Below the pieces are notes generated by a model. That model searched no databases, was not told where the DNA came from, and saw only the letters and a program-made list of their open reading frames with translations. A DNA stretch of 64,000 nucleotides from Nematopogon swammerdamellus (lineage: Eukaryota > Arthropoda > Insecta > Lepidoptera > Adelidae). Positions 33,297-44,905 of this stretch are shown piece by piece. The position numbers and the translations under genes are program-made. Position 1 is the stretch's first letter, and every line of letters starts with the position of its first letter. Location of the stretch: assembly GCA_946902875.1 (NCBI GenBank), contig OX336340.1, positions 16,011,566-16,075,565 of the forward strand. Direction: 5' to 3'.

Positions 33297-33830
33297 GGGT
33301 GAGTTGCTCTGATTGGTCGATGCCAGTTTGGCGGGAAATTTAAATTTCGGAAGTATTTGAACTGCACTATGCGAGTTTTCTCCGTTTTGGTGGTTTAAAG
33401 AAAAATAACCAGGGTTAAATAATAGAAGATGGGTGCTACGCGACGCATCTTCTATAATTTAACCCTAACCTAATGTTGAGGCGGCGCATGTCGTTTTTGT
33501 TACGTTTGTATTTCCGAAAATAAAGCTTTTAGGTAGTTATAAAAAAAACTAAACACCCTAAAAAAATTTAAACACCCTAACATTGCTTAAAAAAGAAAAA
33601 AAAGGAAAAAAAAAACCAAAAACATTTGGTGGGAAACGATTCGAACCCATGGTCAAAAAATGCAAACCCTACACCGTACCAATGCGCCACGAAATCACTA
33701 AGACGAGCTAACGAATTTCGGGTTCAGTAGGTTCGCTAGGAGTGCCGGAGGCGGAGCCAGACGAAATTTAAATTTCCCGCCAAACTGGCATCGACCAATC
33801 AGCATAACTCACCCTATAGATTATGGATAT
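33297..33830. mobile_element. TIR element with a tRNA-like insert
   Basis: Ends TAGGGTGAGTT and AACTCACCCTA with about 50 bp of inverted similarity (CCAGTTTGGCGGGAAATTT). Inside, the minus strand at about 33627-33705 has an A-box TGGCGCATTGG and a B-box GGTTCGAATCG, a SINE head. Confidence 0.75.
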
Positions 33831-34439
33831 ATGCGTCCCGGCTTGCGTAAGAAATATTCATATCAGGTCGTAGCGTAGCGTAGGTACTCCTTATATTATT
33901 ATGGCGTTGAATACGAATATGAAAGAATTTTTCAGTGTAGTTTAGAATTTTTTTGATTGTCTATGTCTATAAATAAACTTTCAATATTTACTTCGGCCAA
34001 AATATATCTATGGGGACAGTAAAAAAAATCTCAACCAAACTGAAAAATTATTTTATATTCGTGTTTTACACCATGGAGTAGTAAATAATGAATATTAAAA
34101 TCAAATATCTACACCAGATTTTAATGTTCCCTACGCAAACTGGGATACCTGTATATGCACTGATATAAGATTTATGGGTCTTTGCATAACGTTTTTTTTT
34201 TAATATTTTGTCACTACCCTAGGGTTGAGACTTGGGACAGACGGCCATGGCCATGGAGTCCATGCACGTTCAGTAAAAAGCAGCTTAGAAGGACGCCACC
34301 CAACTCCCAAGAGCCAAGGGGGCAACTTCCAATACATCATAAGTACCTATACATTTTATTCTTAATATTAGTATTTTTTGAAGTAAATTTACGTGCATAC
34401 CTTAACCCACCGCTCCATTACGGATTCCATGTAAAACTG

Positions 34440-34548
34440 GAGGTCCAGCTGGTTGACTGGAGGAGATTGCCTAAGGCAATAAGTGCGCCCTTGCCACTAG
34501 TTGCCACACATTAAGTGGCACAAAGTGTACCTAATTATTATATGCATT
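34440..34548 (+). mobile_element. LINE 3' end
   Basis: GGAGGAGATTGCCTAAGGCA and following AT-rich sequence, a common 3' end of lepidopteran LINEs. A second copy is at 48975-49065. Confidence 0.55.
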
Positions 34549-34647
34549 TATTCACACGTTTCTTTTTATATAAATTTTACATATTACTTACAAACTTAAA
34601 ATTTAATAGGTACTTACAAGTATACAAATAAAACGGAGTTTCTACCA

Positions 34648-34727
34648 CCGGCGCGGCGCGGCGGCGGCGGCGGGGGCGGCGCCGGCGCGGCGGGGGCGGC
34701 GCCGCCGGCGCCGGCGGTCGGCGGTAA
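34648..34727. repeat. GC-only low-complexity block
   Basis: Eighty bases made almost only of GGC/GCC words in a strongly AT-rich setting. Confidence 0.9.
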
Positions 34728-35164
34728 TTTATTTCCAGCTTACTATAATTATTATTATGTTTCAGGTAAGAAAAAAAATGCTTAGGTACCTAATTAAAAA
34801 TTATTGACATGCTTAAATTACGTAAGTAGGTACCTATTTATTTACGTCGTCAACTCTAAAATAACTGCCTAAAACAATGATTCGGTGAATCTGTAAATAC
34901 TGCAGTAAATCGTTAATAAATTATATGGCAATACTAGATATATCATGTAAGTACCTACCTTTTTTCCTAAACTAGTACCGTGAAATCTTTAATGTGGAAA
35001 AACTTCTTTTACATTTATTTTAATGTAGCTAATGACATCTAACAGACAATACATGAATCAAACTAGCAGACTAATAAGTAAGCTTGAACATGCTGATAAG
35101 TTGAAGGGAGATTGCTACTTCCCGGTAGATGTCGTCAATTATTTATTCGACACTACCCAAAGTA

Positions 35165-35395
35165 CGGCGCCTCGGCGTACTCTAGTCCATCGTATTTTAG
35201 GTCCGATAATTTGGGTCATGATGCCTAAATTATCGTGTACCAAATTATCGGACCTCGAGTACGCTGTACTAGAATACGGATGCCCAAAATAAGATACCTC
35301 GAATACGATGTACCAAAATACGATGAACCAAATTATCGGACCCAGAGTACGATGGACTCGAATACGATGTACTAGAATATGGTACACCATCTGTG
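35165..35395. repeat. Degenerate short tandem repeat, both orientations
   Basis: Words such as ACCAAATTATCGGACC, TCGAATACGATGTAC and CAAAATACGATG recur at irregular spacing, some inverted. Confidence 0.7.
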
Positions 35396-35574
35396 ATGTA
35401 GATTGCGCCGCCTCAACATTAGGTTAGGGTTAATTTATAGATTACACGCTAGGTTTTTCATCAGTCTAGATCTAGACCTCCGTCTATAAATTAACCCTGG
35501 TCCCCGTGCGTGACTGACAGGGACACTGACAGTGGAGCCAACATAACGGCGAAGGGAACTTTAAAGCTAGCCGT

Positions 35575-36098
35575 CCATTAGCGGCGGATCGGGCCGGGTC
35601 GGGGCGGAACGGGCCGCATCGCATCGTTGCACCGCGTCCATCTATACGGGTCGCGGCGGTTCGGCCAGGCGGAATTTTTTGTTTCAGACGTAATCTACTA
35701 CTGAGCGAGTGCGGTCGTGCTACAATGGATAGCTCAGACGAAGAAATGTTGATGTTCCAAATTCTTTTTGATGAAGAAAAAGAACAAAAAAATAAAAAAC
35801 GACGAGTGCATAAGATGTGGGTGCATGATATATGCAAGAAAAGAAATTATTTGGCGTCTCCTAGATCGGACAGCTCTTTATACTGTTGTACTAGAGAAAT
35901 AAGTAATTCTTCATTCATTTTTTGCGATAAATATGACCGATCAAAATCAAACACGTGCTCGAGCATCCGATTGCCCGCGTCCACTAGGCGGATCGCATCG
36001 CATCGCAACGGGGCGCGTCGCACCGCCGCCGGCAAAAATCCGCCTGGCGAGCGACTCACTATTGCGCTGCGGCCCGCCCCGGCCCGTCGCTAGTAAAC
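35575..36098. mobile_element. Defective PIF/Harbinger-like element
   Basis: GC-rich inverted ends (TTAGCGGCGGATCGGGCCGG left, a diverged complement on the right) enclose two truncated genes facing each other. One is a plus-strand ATG at 35725 opening an acidic stretch and KKRRVHKMWVHDICKKRNYL, like the N-terminus of Harbinger transposases. The other is a minus-strand frame near 35918 with MNEELLISLVQQYKELSDLG, like the MADF/Myb-type partner protein. The middle of both genes is missing. Another end copy lies at 37270-37371. Confidence 0.6.
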
Positions 36099-36111
36099 GC
36101 AGTTTCATATA

Positions 36112-37257
36112 CAGGGTGGCCCAGTTATAGTAGTCCAAAAATTTTTTTTAGATTCAGGACATCATGTTGACTCATTTAAAAACAACATTAGTCCCGCGAA
36201 AATCAATAGTTTAGAAGTTATGATTTTTTTAAACTTTTTTTGAAATTTCTCTATTTTAGTCACATTAACCGCTCTAGTTGGATATCTATTCCACAAAATC
36301 GAATGAAAATTGGTATGGAAGTAGAGGAGACATGTAGCTAGTACGTAATGAATAGTTTTAAGGTTACTCCTAGACTGTACTGTTTCTATAGCCCTTTCAG
36401 TGAATTTTTGTTCAGATTACGTCAAAACTGATGAATTTTTGAAAAATCACTGTGAAAAAAAAAAGTACTACCGGAGATTTGCCCATGCCCTTAAAAACTA
36501 CCTATACATATCACAATTCTCCAGACCAAAAATTGTAGTGGTGTAATAATTGTAACATATTCAAAATTAACATAATGTGTACAAAGTCACTACAATAAAA
36601 AGTGACGATTACCTTAATAAAAAAAATAAAAAACAATTTTAACATTAATAAATAGTTTTTATGTGTAGACTAGCGCTGTTAGAGACAGGTTTGTGAATAA
36701 TGTGAAATTGTAGTTGAACTAACGTTGTGAAAAAAATAAGATTTTAAAAATTAAGGTAATCGTCACTTTTTATTGCAGTGACTTTGTACAAATGATGTTA
36801 ATTTTGAATATGTTACAATTATTACACCACTACAATTTTTGGTCTGTAGAATTGTGATATGTATAGGTAGTTTTTTAAGGGCATGGGCAAATCTCCGGTA
36901 GTACTTTTTTTTTCACAGTGATTTTTAAAAAAATCATCACTTTTAATGTAATCTGAACAAAAATTCACTGAAAGGGCTATAGAAACAGTACAGTCTAGGA
37001 GTAACCTTAAAACTATTCATTACGTACTAGCTACATGTCTCCTCTACTTCCATACCAATTTTCATTCGATTTTGTGGAATAGATATCCAACTAGAGCGGT
37101 TAATGTGACTAAAATAGAGAAATTTCAAAAAAAGTTAAAAAAAATCATAACTTCTAAACTATTGATTTTCGCGGAACTAATGTTGTTTTTTAAATGAGTC
37201 AACATGATGTCCTCCATCTAAAAAAAATTTTTGGACTACTATACCTGGGTCACCCTG
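36112..37257. mobile_element. 1.15-kb foldback element
   Basis: Begins CAGGGTGGCCCAG and ends with the complement, CTGGGTCACCCTG, flanked by TA on both sides. The arms are inverted copies of each other over about 500 bp with few differences, around a centre of roughly 130 bp. No coding sequence. Confidence 0.88.
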
Positions 37258-39060
37258 TATAAATACAGGCAGGCGGATTTTTGCGTTGCGATGCACGTGC
37301 ACCCCGGACGTTAGTAATATATAAGTCAATGACCCCGGCCCGATCCGCCTAGTGGACGCGTACCTTTAATGGAACGCTCTCTACTCTACTGACCGTGCTG
37401 GGGGGTGGGGGGGACGAGACGTTTCTTACCTTACAAGGCCGCGGCCGGCCTCATCATCCCTGTCAAAGGGAACGAGTGAAAACGCGGGAAATATAAATTA
37501 TTTCTGGAATAAATATATAACATAAAGGATACATACATAAAGTGTTTTATGTGGTTAGGTATATATAATTAAAACCTAAAAAAAAAAGATTGAGCCGACT
37601 TCAAAAAACCACTAGAACTAAAACGTATGAAATAATATTTCCTTGTTTAGTAAACATTCATATCCGGAGTTCCGGACCCCTAAATTGAAATCGGAACAAA
37701 AGCACAAAAATGTTTTCATCCACTTCCACTCGTGATTTTCATCAACTTTCAGTTCGGCTGTTGCACCGGCCGGCCGGCTTCAACGTACGACGAACTTCAG
37801 GTATTGCAGGTACTACACGCTACGCTACACTCCCAGTGTCCACTCCGGGCTCCGCCTGGGCGCGCGCGCGACTCACATTAGGTATATAAATACATTACAT
37901 TACAATTACATATCCCTTTTGGAGCACGCCCTTGATGTACCTACACTCCAAAACAGCTAGTTTAGTAGGTAGTACCTACCTAATTAATGGTTCTATCTAG
38001 GTAATAGCGTTTTAATAACGTCATTCATTGTATGAGAACTTGGAATGAATTAGGCAATTAGGCCCATTGAATTACTACATTCTCAAGCGTGTGGATGGAT
38101 GCAAGTATACAAGGGATGGGAAGGACGCATGCCACTTTACTGCATTGGAATGAATCAATCTTTGTACATTGTACAAAGTTTGATTCAAGGTTTCCTTCAA
38201 ACTCATCAATGAAAAAATTGCGGAGGCTTGAATGCACAAAACGTCGGTGGTGGTTGGTGGTAAATTCATCAAACAGTTGTTCCGGATAAAGCGCCATCTA
38301 GCATTATTTTTTACAAGCTGCGGACTACACTGCACACCCACAGTCCCCACCCACCCACCCCACCCACGCACAAAACAGAATGGGCGACCATCTTTCTTTG
38401 GGTTGTCATAGTAAAGAACTTAACATTATTTGTTGGGATATTTATCCGGGGGATATTTAGTTAAATATCAAGTCCTTCGATTTTCGGAAACTTGCAGTAA
38501 TGCCTACACGCTTAGATAAATTCCTTCAATAGTTAAAATAAAATTTGAAACATGCAAGTGTAAGTAATAATGGGTGATTGTTGTAATTGAACAAATAAAA
38601 TATTTCACAAACATTTTATTACTAAACTCATTCAAACATTGATGCATTCAAAGTCCTAGCCTAGTTAGCCTACTAGCTGAGATGACTGATAAGTAGTAAA
38701 GTTAGTTGCCTAATTTATAGAACATTCGAAGATGCAAATATTTTAAAAATAGCATAGCTCAATAATTTCCAATATACATAGGTATGTAATCTAAGAAAGG
38801 ATTACATTTCCTAGTTACCTACTCCTTTGCGCTTGTTTCCACTGCGCCGTTATGCGCCACAAAGACGGTAATAATAATTATGCGTGCGTGGGCGAAAAAT
38901 GTAGGGATCTCATTCACTGTTACAGGGCAACACTGTCTGTTCAGCTCGCTGCGGGGCCGCGGATGGTCGTTCACGCACGTCACCGCAGCGTTATAGATTC
39001 TGTGTTTATTTATCCGTTTAGTTAGTTCTTCATCTTCATTCATTTTTATCCGTCGCGTTG

Positions 39061-39281
39061 AATCGAGAGGAGCTATGTGTGGGTGCAGAAACGCTGTGAC
39101 TATCTACGTGTGACTCGGGCTAGGGAGGGCTCGCCCTGGCCGCTCCGTACCTGCCCAGCGCGTAGGTGCAGTGACAAGAACGGATAAGCTGCCGTTGTGT
39201 TGGACAGTCCAGTTCAGGGGAAGCGGTCTTCACACGTGTGAAGACGAGGGTATCGCAGTCGACTACTGGAAAGGAGAAGAG
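39061..39281 (+). promoter_or_regulatory. Mkp3: Mkp3 5' UTR / promoter-proximal region
   Basis: GC-richer than its surroundings and directly upstream of the start codon. No TATA box is evident. The transcription start cannot be fixed from sequence. Confidence 0.35.
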
Positions 39282-39660
39282 ATGCCAGCAGATTTAGAGG
39301 AGTGGCCCGCTGTGTCGGCGGAGTGGGTGCTCGGCAGACTCCGCGCGGGCGCGGGCGAGGCACTGCTGATCGACTGTCGCGGCGCGGAGGAGTACAGCAC
39401 ATCGCACATCCGCTCGGCGGTGCACCTCTCGATCCCGAGCATTATGCTACGGAGGCTGGCCGCCGGGAAGATCGACCTAGCGTCGACGGTGGCGTGCAAG
39501 GAGTTGAAGCAGCGGATCGCGGACACGCGCGCGCGAGGCGTGTTCGTGCTGTACGGCGAGTGCGGGCCGGGGGCGGAGGCGCCGGGCGCGGGGGACAGCG
39601 TGCACGCCGTTCTGCTGCGGAGGCTGAAGCAAGATGGCGTGCGGGTCGTCTGCCTGCAAG
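39282..39660 (+). CDS. Mkp3: Mkp3/DUSP6-type MAP-kinase phosphatase, first coding exon
   Basis: 126 codons plus one base, then a strong donor GTGAGT at 39661. The exon is the N-terminal rhodanese-like (MKB) domain of an ERK phosphatase: LLIDCRGAEEYSTSHI (28-43), then IPSIMLRRLAAGKIDLAST (51-69), whose Arg pair at 57-58 is the kinase-interaction motif that binds ERK, then LLRRLKQDGVRVV (111-123). Wording and order match Drosophila Mkp3 almost block for block. The start is the first ATG in the frame, with G at -3, and its distance to the rhodanese domain equals that in the fly protein. The catalytic half of the enzyme was not found in the remaining 24 kb, so it probably lies past the window. 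In the family this protein dephosphorylates and anchors ERK in the cytoplasm as Ras-pathway feedback. Confidence 0.92.
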
Positions 39661-40030
39661 GTGAGTGCACTCCCGCCTTGCTCCTTCATTCACCACCACA
39701 AGGTTTATCTTAACCGCTCATCCATCTGTCATACATAATTCTTATAAGTACTTTCAAAAAATCATTCCTCTGTCTTTTTTTTATAATGTTATGGCTTGGA
39801 TGTCGACCGTTACATATTACTTATAATAAACTGGTTTCCCAGTTCGACCAGGTTTGCTTACCACCACGGGATTCCTCCTTGAATAAGTAAGTCAAAAAAA
39901 GCTCAGTAATTTATTTTTTTAGTCGAGGGCTCGTATCTTTTTAAATAATCACCATTAAAAGGCCAGTTTCAGTTCATGTTGGGCATGGTTTTGGCGATCC
40001 TTGCCTAACGCAAATCTATATTATCTCGAA

Positions 40031-40709
40031 AAACCGGCCAAGTGCGTGTCGGGCCACGCGCAGTGTAGGGTTCCGTAGCTCCGGAACCCTATCAAAATAA
40101 ATTATTCCATTATTTGTATAATTTTGTAAGGGAAATAAATGAATGTTAATTTGAAAAAGTTCTTCAACATTGAAATGATGGCTGTCGTCTGTACATTTTA
40201 TAAGTTGGTCGACTATTACTCGTCAACCTGTACAGCCTACTTAGCTGTGATAGTTTTCCTTTTAATTTCGATATATATGCTACTGCTGTGAATTTTTTCA
40301 CATATCTAATAACAACCGTTTAGCTGGCAGGGAGGGGGGGGGGGGGGGGGGGGGACACTTGACTCTAACAAAAATTAGCATTAAAAGCTTAATAATTATA
40401 AAACGGATCCCTAAATCGAAAAATGTTTTTCACAAACCCGCAATATTTTCCAAAGTTCTATCCAACGACACCCACACGACGGGGTAGACGTGAAAAAAAA
40501 ATCACCCCCAATTTACGTCTGTAGGGGAGGTACCCTAAAAAAAAATTATTTAAAAATTTTTATTTTACCACTTTGTCGGCGTTATTAATATGTATACCCA
40601 TACCAACTTACAACGATCTAGTACTAAGGGTCTCTGAGCTAAGCCGTAGACGGATGGACATGGCGAAACTATAAGGGTTCCTTGTTGACTACGGAACCCT
40701 AAAAATACG
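40031..40709. repeat. Repeat family E copy with a 21-base G run
   Basis: ACCGGCCAAGTGCGTGTCGG at the start and CTACGGAACCCTAAAAA at the end. Contains an uninterrupted run of 21 G at 40334-40354. Confidence 0.75.
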
Positions 40710-40721
40710 AGAACATACTAT

Positions 40722-41098
40722 AGTCTGTTTTTTTGGAAGACGGAGTAAAGTGATGTTTGGAGTGTTGCCAGTTTCTGGCAAATTTTAAATAGGCATGTAG
40801 TTGCTATCGATACTTTTATCGATTGATTAACTAATGAAATGCTGTAACCTCTAATATTTACCTAATTGTGGATTTCATTGAGAACATATTAAGCTAAATC
40901 TAGCTAGAAAAATGTTAAGTTTAAGGCAGCGCCACAGGTAGCGCATAATATGTATGAAGGTGTGTCGTGTCGTTTTCGTGTCGTGTAAAAGTCGATACTA
41001 TTTTCATCGACTACAATCACTAGTGGTGCAAAGCGTGCAACACTCTAATGTCAGTCAAACGTCAATTTACTCCGTCTTCCAAAAGAACAGACTAACTA
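40722..41098. mobile_element. TIR element family F, copy 1
   Basis: AGTCTGTTTTTTTGGAAGAC at the left, complement at the right. Internal TGGAGTGTTGCCAG and CGTGCAACACTC also pair. A second copy is at 50655. Confidence 0.75.
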
Positions 41099-42106
41099 TA
41101 GGAAAAAATTCATGCAAAACCAATGTGTGGTACACAAATTTGGTGGTTGCTCTATTAAATAATTAACCATTATTGCATTATATTCCCAACAGTTATATTA
41201 GTGTAGTTACTTCCACATTCTAATGTTAGGCTGGGCTTTCCCAAACAAACTCTTTGCTAGCAACTACCTAGCCGGTCCGGTAGGCGGTGGGGGGTTCCAA
41301 AACGGACACCGGACTAGCAACTAGTTAGTATAATAATTTGACTCTTTTTGACAATTTTTTTGCGCGGAAACCACTCCTTCATATAAAAAAAAGGTGCTTG
41401 TACTTATGTACTGTGATGTTATCTAATCTTTGGCAATTTTTATATTGGTAGGAATAGACAGTCTTCATTCTATTTTACAGTTTTTATTTTATTAAGATAT
41501 TTTTATGTTTAATTATGGCTCGTGATTCATTTAGTGGTAAGGTCCTATAGTGACCAATTTATTTGTGATTGCGTTAACCCTTCCCAACCACAGGATGTAG
41601 TACCTTATTTTTTTATTTAGTAAAATGATGCAACTTAGGTATCTTATCAACCTATTAATAGGAGAATTGAGTATTTAACTTGCTAGAGGTCACGTACACA
41701 GGTCTGTATCTCGGGACGAGCACCCAGCCCGCGCTGCGATGAATCTCAATCACTGAAGTTGTTCGCTTCCGGTCTTGCCCCCGTTTCCAGTCAGGGTATC
41801 CTACTCATACACATTCAAATGGCAACTACAATGACATACACTAGATTTAATTCCTTCTTACAACAAGACCAATCTGGAAGAAATCGCTTCGCGGACCAAC
41901 TACCTAATCGTCCCTACGAGAAGCCCTTCGCACGAATCGCACGATTAAATTTGGCGGGCGATCTGCGCCTGTCATTCCGCGGGTCTAATTAGGCTGGCTA
42001 GCTCACTGATTTGAGGTTGATATCAAGTAAGTACCTAAATGCATATTAGCGGCGCACATGTCCTTCTAACTCTCGTATATATAAGGAAGTTACGTTGAAA
42101 TAATTT

Positions 42107-42395
42107 TTTTTATGGAAACTGTCATGGTTGGCTACATTTTTTTTTAGAAAGCGCGAAATTGCCCCGACCGAGCCACCCATAAGGTGTCTAACGACGCCCA
42201 TGGACATCTACTACATCCGTGATGTCAGCCCATTACACCTTGGTGAACTAGGTGCCATGTCAGTGCTTCCCTTAGGTCGTGCCGGCTACACTGAACTGGA
42301 CGGAAAACACGACCTTTCTTCAGTGCGGGGGTGCTAACCCTACCTCCTAGTAAGGTAAGAAGGGATAAAGACCTACAGTTTTACTTGGTTATATA
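42107..42395 (-). mobile_element. SINE family A, inverted and interrupted
   Basis: TTATGGAAACTGTCATGGTT at the start, a foreign piece of about 70 bases, then tail and central domain. Confidence 0.8.
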
Positions 42396-43689
42396 TTCTG
42401 GTAGATAAGTTGGAGGTCCCACCTAATTTCGCTAATAATTTTAAGATTATTAATTAGAACGGTTCGTAAGAACCTTCTACTAGTGAAGGATTGCTTGCGC
42501 GGGCGTAAATTCCAGACTCGCCTCCACCAGCAGATGTGGTGTGCAAGCGGCCCATAGATTTTCAGCGAGTCCCCATCGACCTACAGTCAAACAACTAAGT
42601 TGTGCTAAGTGTGCCCTGGTCGACGGAAGAATAACCAACATAAATTTCGACAAATAATTTTAAAGTATACAAACTTATTCCTATAGGTACTCAGCCTCGA
42701 TAGACAGCTGCTCTCCTCAGGTTCACACTTTGCTTTTACAAGCATTTCCAGGCAAAACCAAGGTTTATTAGCGCAAGCTCCTCCTCTGGTCACTTTCTCC
42801 CTCCATCGCTCGTCCCTCCTCACAGTCACTCATTTTGATTTTATTTATATCTTCATCGTGTATTTTCCAGTTTAAATTCGACAGACCTAGGGCTTAAATG
42901 ACACTGTAGACCCTGGCGTCATTGAGGCTTCATTCGCAAAGTGCGAACTCTCACCAGTGATCGTCCGTTGAGCAAGCTTACATTTTTAGTGCTACGTTTC
43001 TCGGAGGTAGTAGGTACAAGCAAGCTCCAACACACTGACTGTCCCTTCCGAAGTACCAAAACTAACTCTCCGCAGGGTGAGCCCGTCTCTCGAAGGGACG
43101 CCAGGGCATCCCCTTTCGTGCCGTTTTCAGTTTCCAATTAAAGTAAATTTAACACAAAAATGTGTGTTTATACACGCAGAGCGGCCGAATTTTTGCTATC
43201 CACAACATCTACGATTATGTATGTGTCGCTTCCTTCTAGCACTGTGACCAGGAGAACCGATTGCGTTATTTTTGTGTGAGATAAGTTTTGTTATATTTTT
43301 TTATTGTTTTTTATTTACTACACTGATTGAATGCACAAAAGATGAGTCATTCATTCATTATAGATCTCTCAGAATATTTTTTTTACTACATTGATCTCAG
43401 TCATGCCGAAATGTTAATACTTAGAACACATTTTTTGTTGATTCTTTTATAAGGTTAAAGACAACAGAGAGCTTTTGTTACTTAGAGTTTATTACAATAA
43501 ATATTTTAATTAAATGTTATATTAGTTTCAATAGAGACCTCATGCGACTACTTTTGCGATTTTCTCTGTGCGCCCACTTAGGGGTTAGATAATTACACCA
43601 CACCCCCATATACCCACATCCCCACATTTCCCAATCAGGCTTGGTACTATTCTTATGTCAACATCCAGCCAACTTTTAGTCTTAATCGT

Positions 43690-43898
43690 CAGTGCTTCCC
43701 TTTGGTCGTGCCGGCTACACTGAACTGGACGGAAAACACTAACTATTTACATACAAACAATTTTCAGTGTAGCCGACGTGAAATGAAGGGAAGCACTGAC
43801 ATAGCACCTAGTTCCCCCTGTGTTATGGGCTGATATCACGGATGTTGTAGGTGATGTAACAAACACCCCACCGTGTCAGTTTCCATAAAAAAAAAACT
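43690..43898. mobile_element. Two SINE family A fragments in opposite orientation
   Basis: Minus-oriented piece 43690-43755 followed by a plus-oriented 3' end 43768-43898 with A tail. They overlap in sequence, so the pair can fold back. Confidence 0.8.
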
Positions 43899-43969
43899 AC
43901 ATCCATAACTGCTCACTGCGAAACTCCATCCAAATTCTCATTATTATAAGGTCCCAATTGGTTTGTTCT

Positions 43970-44416
43970 AAGTATTAGGTCGACAATAAATTATTTTTAT
44001 TTACAAAATGTTTGTTTGATGAATTTTTATATATTAATATTATTTATAAAATTACACAATTCATACAGATATTTCGACTGCGTTGTCGTCATCAGTGAAA
44101 AATATAACATATTATGTAGTTGATATTTATGACATATGAGTGGTTAATTCATTCAGTCCACCACTTAAAGAAATAGATTTAAGAACTTGGGAATCATCAT
44201 TCATATGGAACCTAGGCGCGCATCATACCCCGGGATTAAATATCGTTCATTAAAAAAAAAAAAAAAAAACCATATCAACCACTCATATGTCATAAATATC
44301 AACTACATAATATGTTATATTTTTCACTGATGACGACAACGCAGTCGAAATATCTGTATGAATTGTGTAATTTTATAAATAATATTAATATATAAAAATT
44401 CAAGTATTAGGTCGAC
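43970..44416. mobile_element. Inverted repeat pair with hammerhead-like cores
   Basis: Arms 44021-44148 and 44272-44401 are reverse complements. Each contains CTGATGA, a small stem-loop and GAAA. The direct repeat AAGTATTAGGTCGAC lies outside (43970-43984 and 44402-44416). May derive from a Penelope-like retroelement. Confidence 0.6.
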
Positions 44417-44434
44417 CACACTGATGTATTGCGA

Positions 44435-44570
44435 CCAGCAGGTCTATTCTTGTAAATTCTGACAGCGGACTCAGCGCTGATGTGGCGCTGAGAGCCACTT
44501 TCTAAAGTGGCTCTCAGCGCCACATCAGCGCTGAGTCCGCTGTCAGAATTTACAAGAATAGACCTGCTGG
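44435..44570. repeat. Perfect hairpin with 67-bp arms
   Basis: Arms 44435-44501 and 44504-44570 around a 2-base loop, no mismatch seen. Confidence 0.92.
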
Positions 44571-44794
44571 ACAGGATCGCAACGTATTTGTTCTCTACAT
44601 TTTCGGCTTTGCATCTATCTAATGAAGAAATATAAAGCGGGTACACGCTTAGTACTTAACATATAAAAATCTCAAGTCAACTTCTAGTGTCGGATGCCAA
44701 ATACGACTTTGGTTGAACGCAGGAGATAGCGTCATACTCATACTTATTATAGAAGATGCAACTGTTCGAATTTAGAGAGATGAAGCATGGACCC

Positions 44795-44905
44795 GGTGGC
44801 GAAATGATAACGCGTTGGCGCTGGCTGGAGCTGGAGTTCCAGATTCGAATCCTGGTCGGGATTTTTTCTCTTCATTTTCGGCTCTACGTCTATCTAATCA
44901 ATATT
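44795..44905 (+). mobile_element. tRNA-derived repeat (SINE family C)
   Basis: CCAGATTCGAATCCTGG resembles a tRNA T-arm with one mismatch and the flanking CCCG/CGGG could pair. Followed by TTCATTTTCGGCTCTACGTC, which recurs diverged at 44596-44632. Confidence 0.5.

Larger units (their letters stand above)
31576..39060. other. IntS5-Mkp3 intergenic region, a nest of mobile elements
   Basis: Divergent genes separated by about 7.5 kb with no host gene visible. It holds a LINE fragment, at least two TIR elements, a tRNA-headed SINE, a LINE 3' end, a GC-only low-complexity block, a degenerate tandem repeat, a Harbinger remnant and a 1.1-kb foldback. 37400-39060 holds no recognisable element beyond small palindromes. 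Confidence 0.7.

Noticed and set aside
33627..33705. Minus-strand tRNA gene
   Set aside because: Only the two promoter boxes are recognisable; the arms do not pair well, and it lies inside a transposon.
39171..39281. In-frame extension upstream of the Mkp3 ATG
   Set aside because: It begins with GTG, not ATG. The ATG at 39282 is the first in frame and matches the known family start.
44795..44862. tRNA gene
   Set aside because: T-arm mismatch, no clear anticodon arm, and a repeated 3' extension point to a tRNA-derived repeat.
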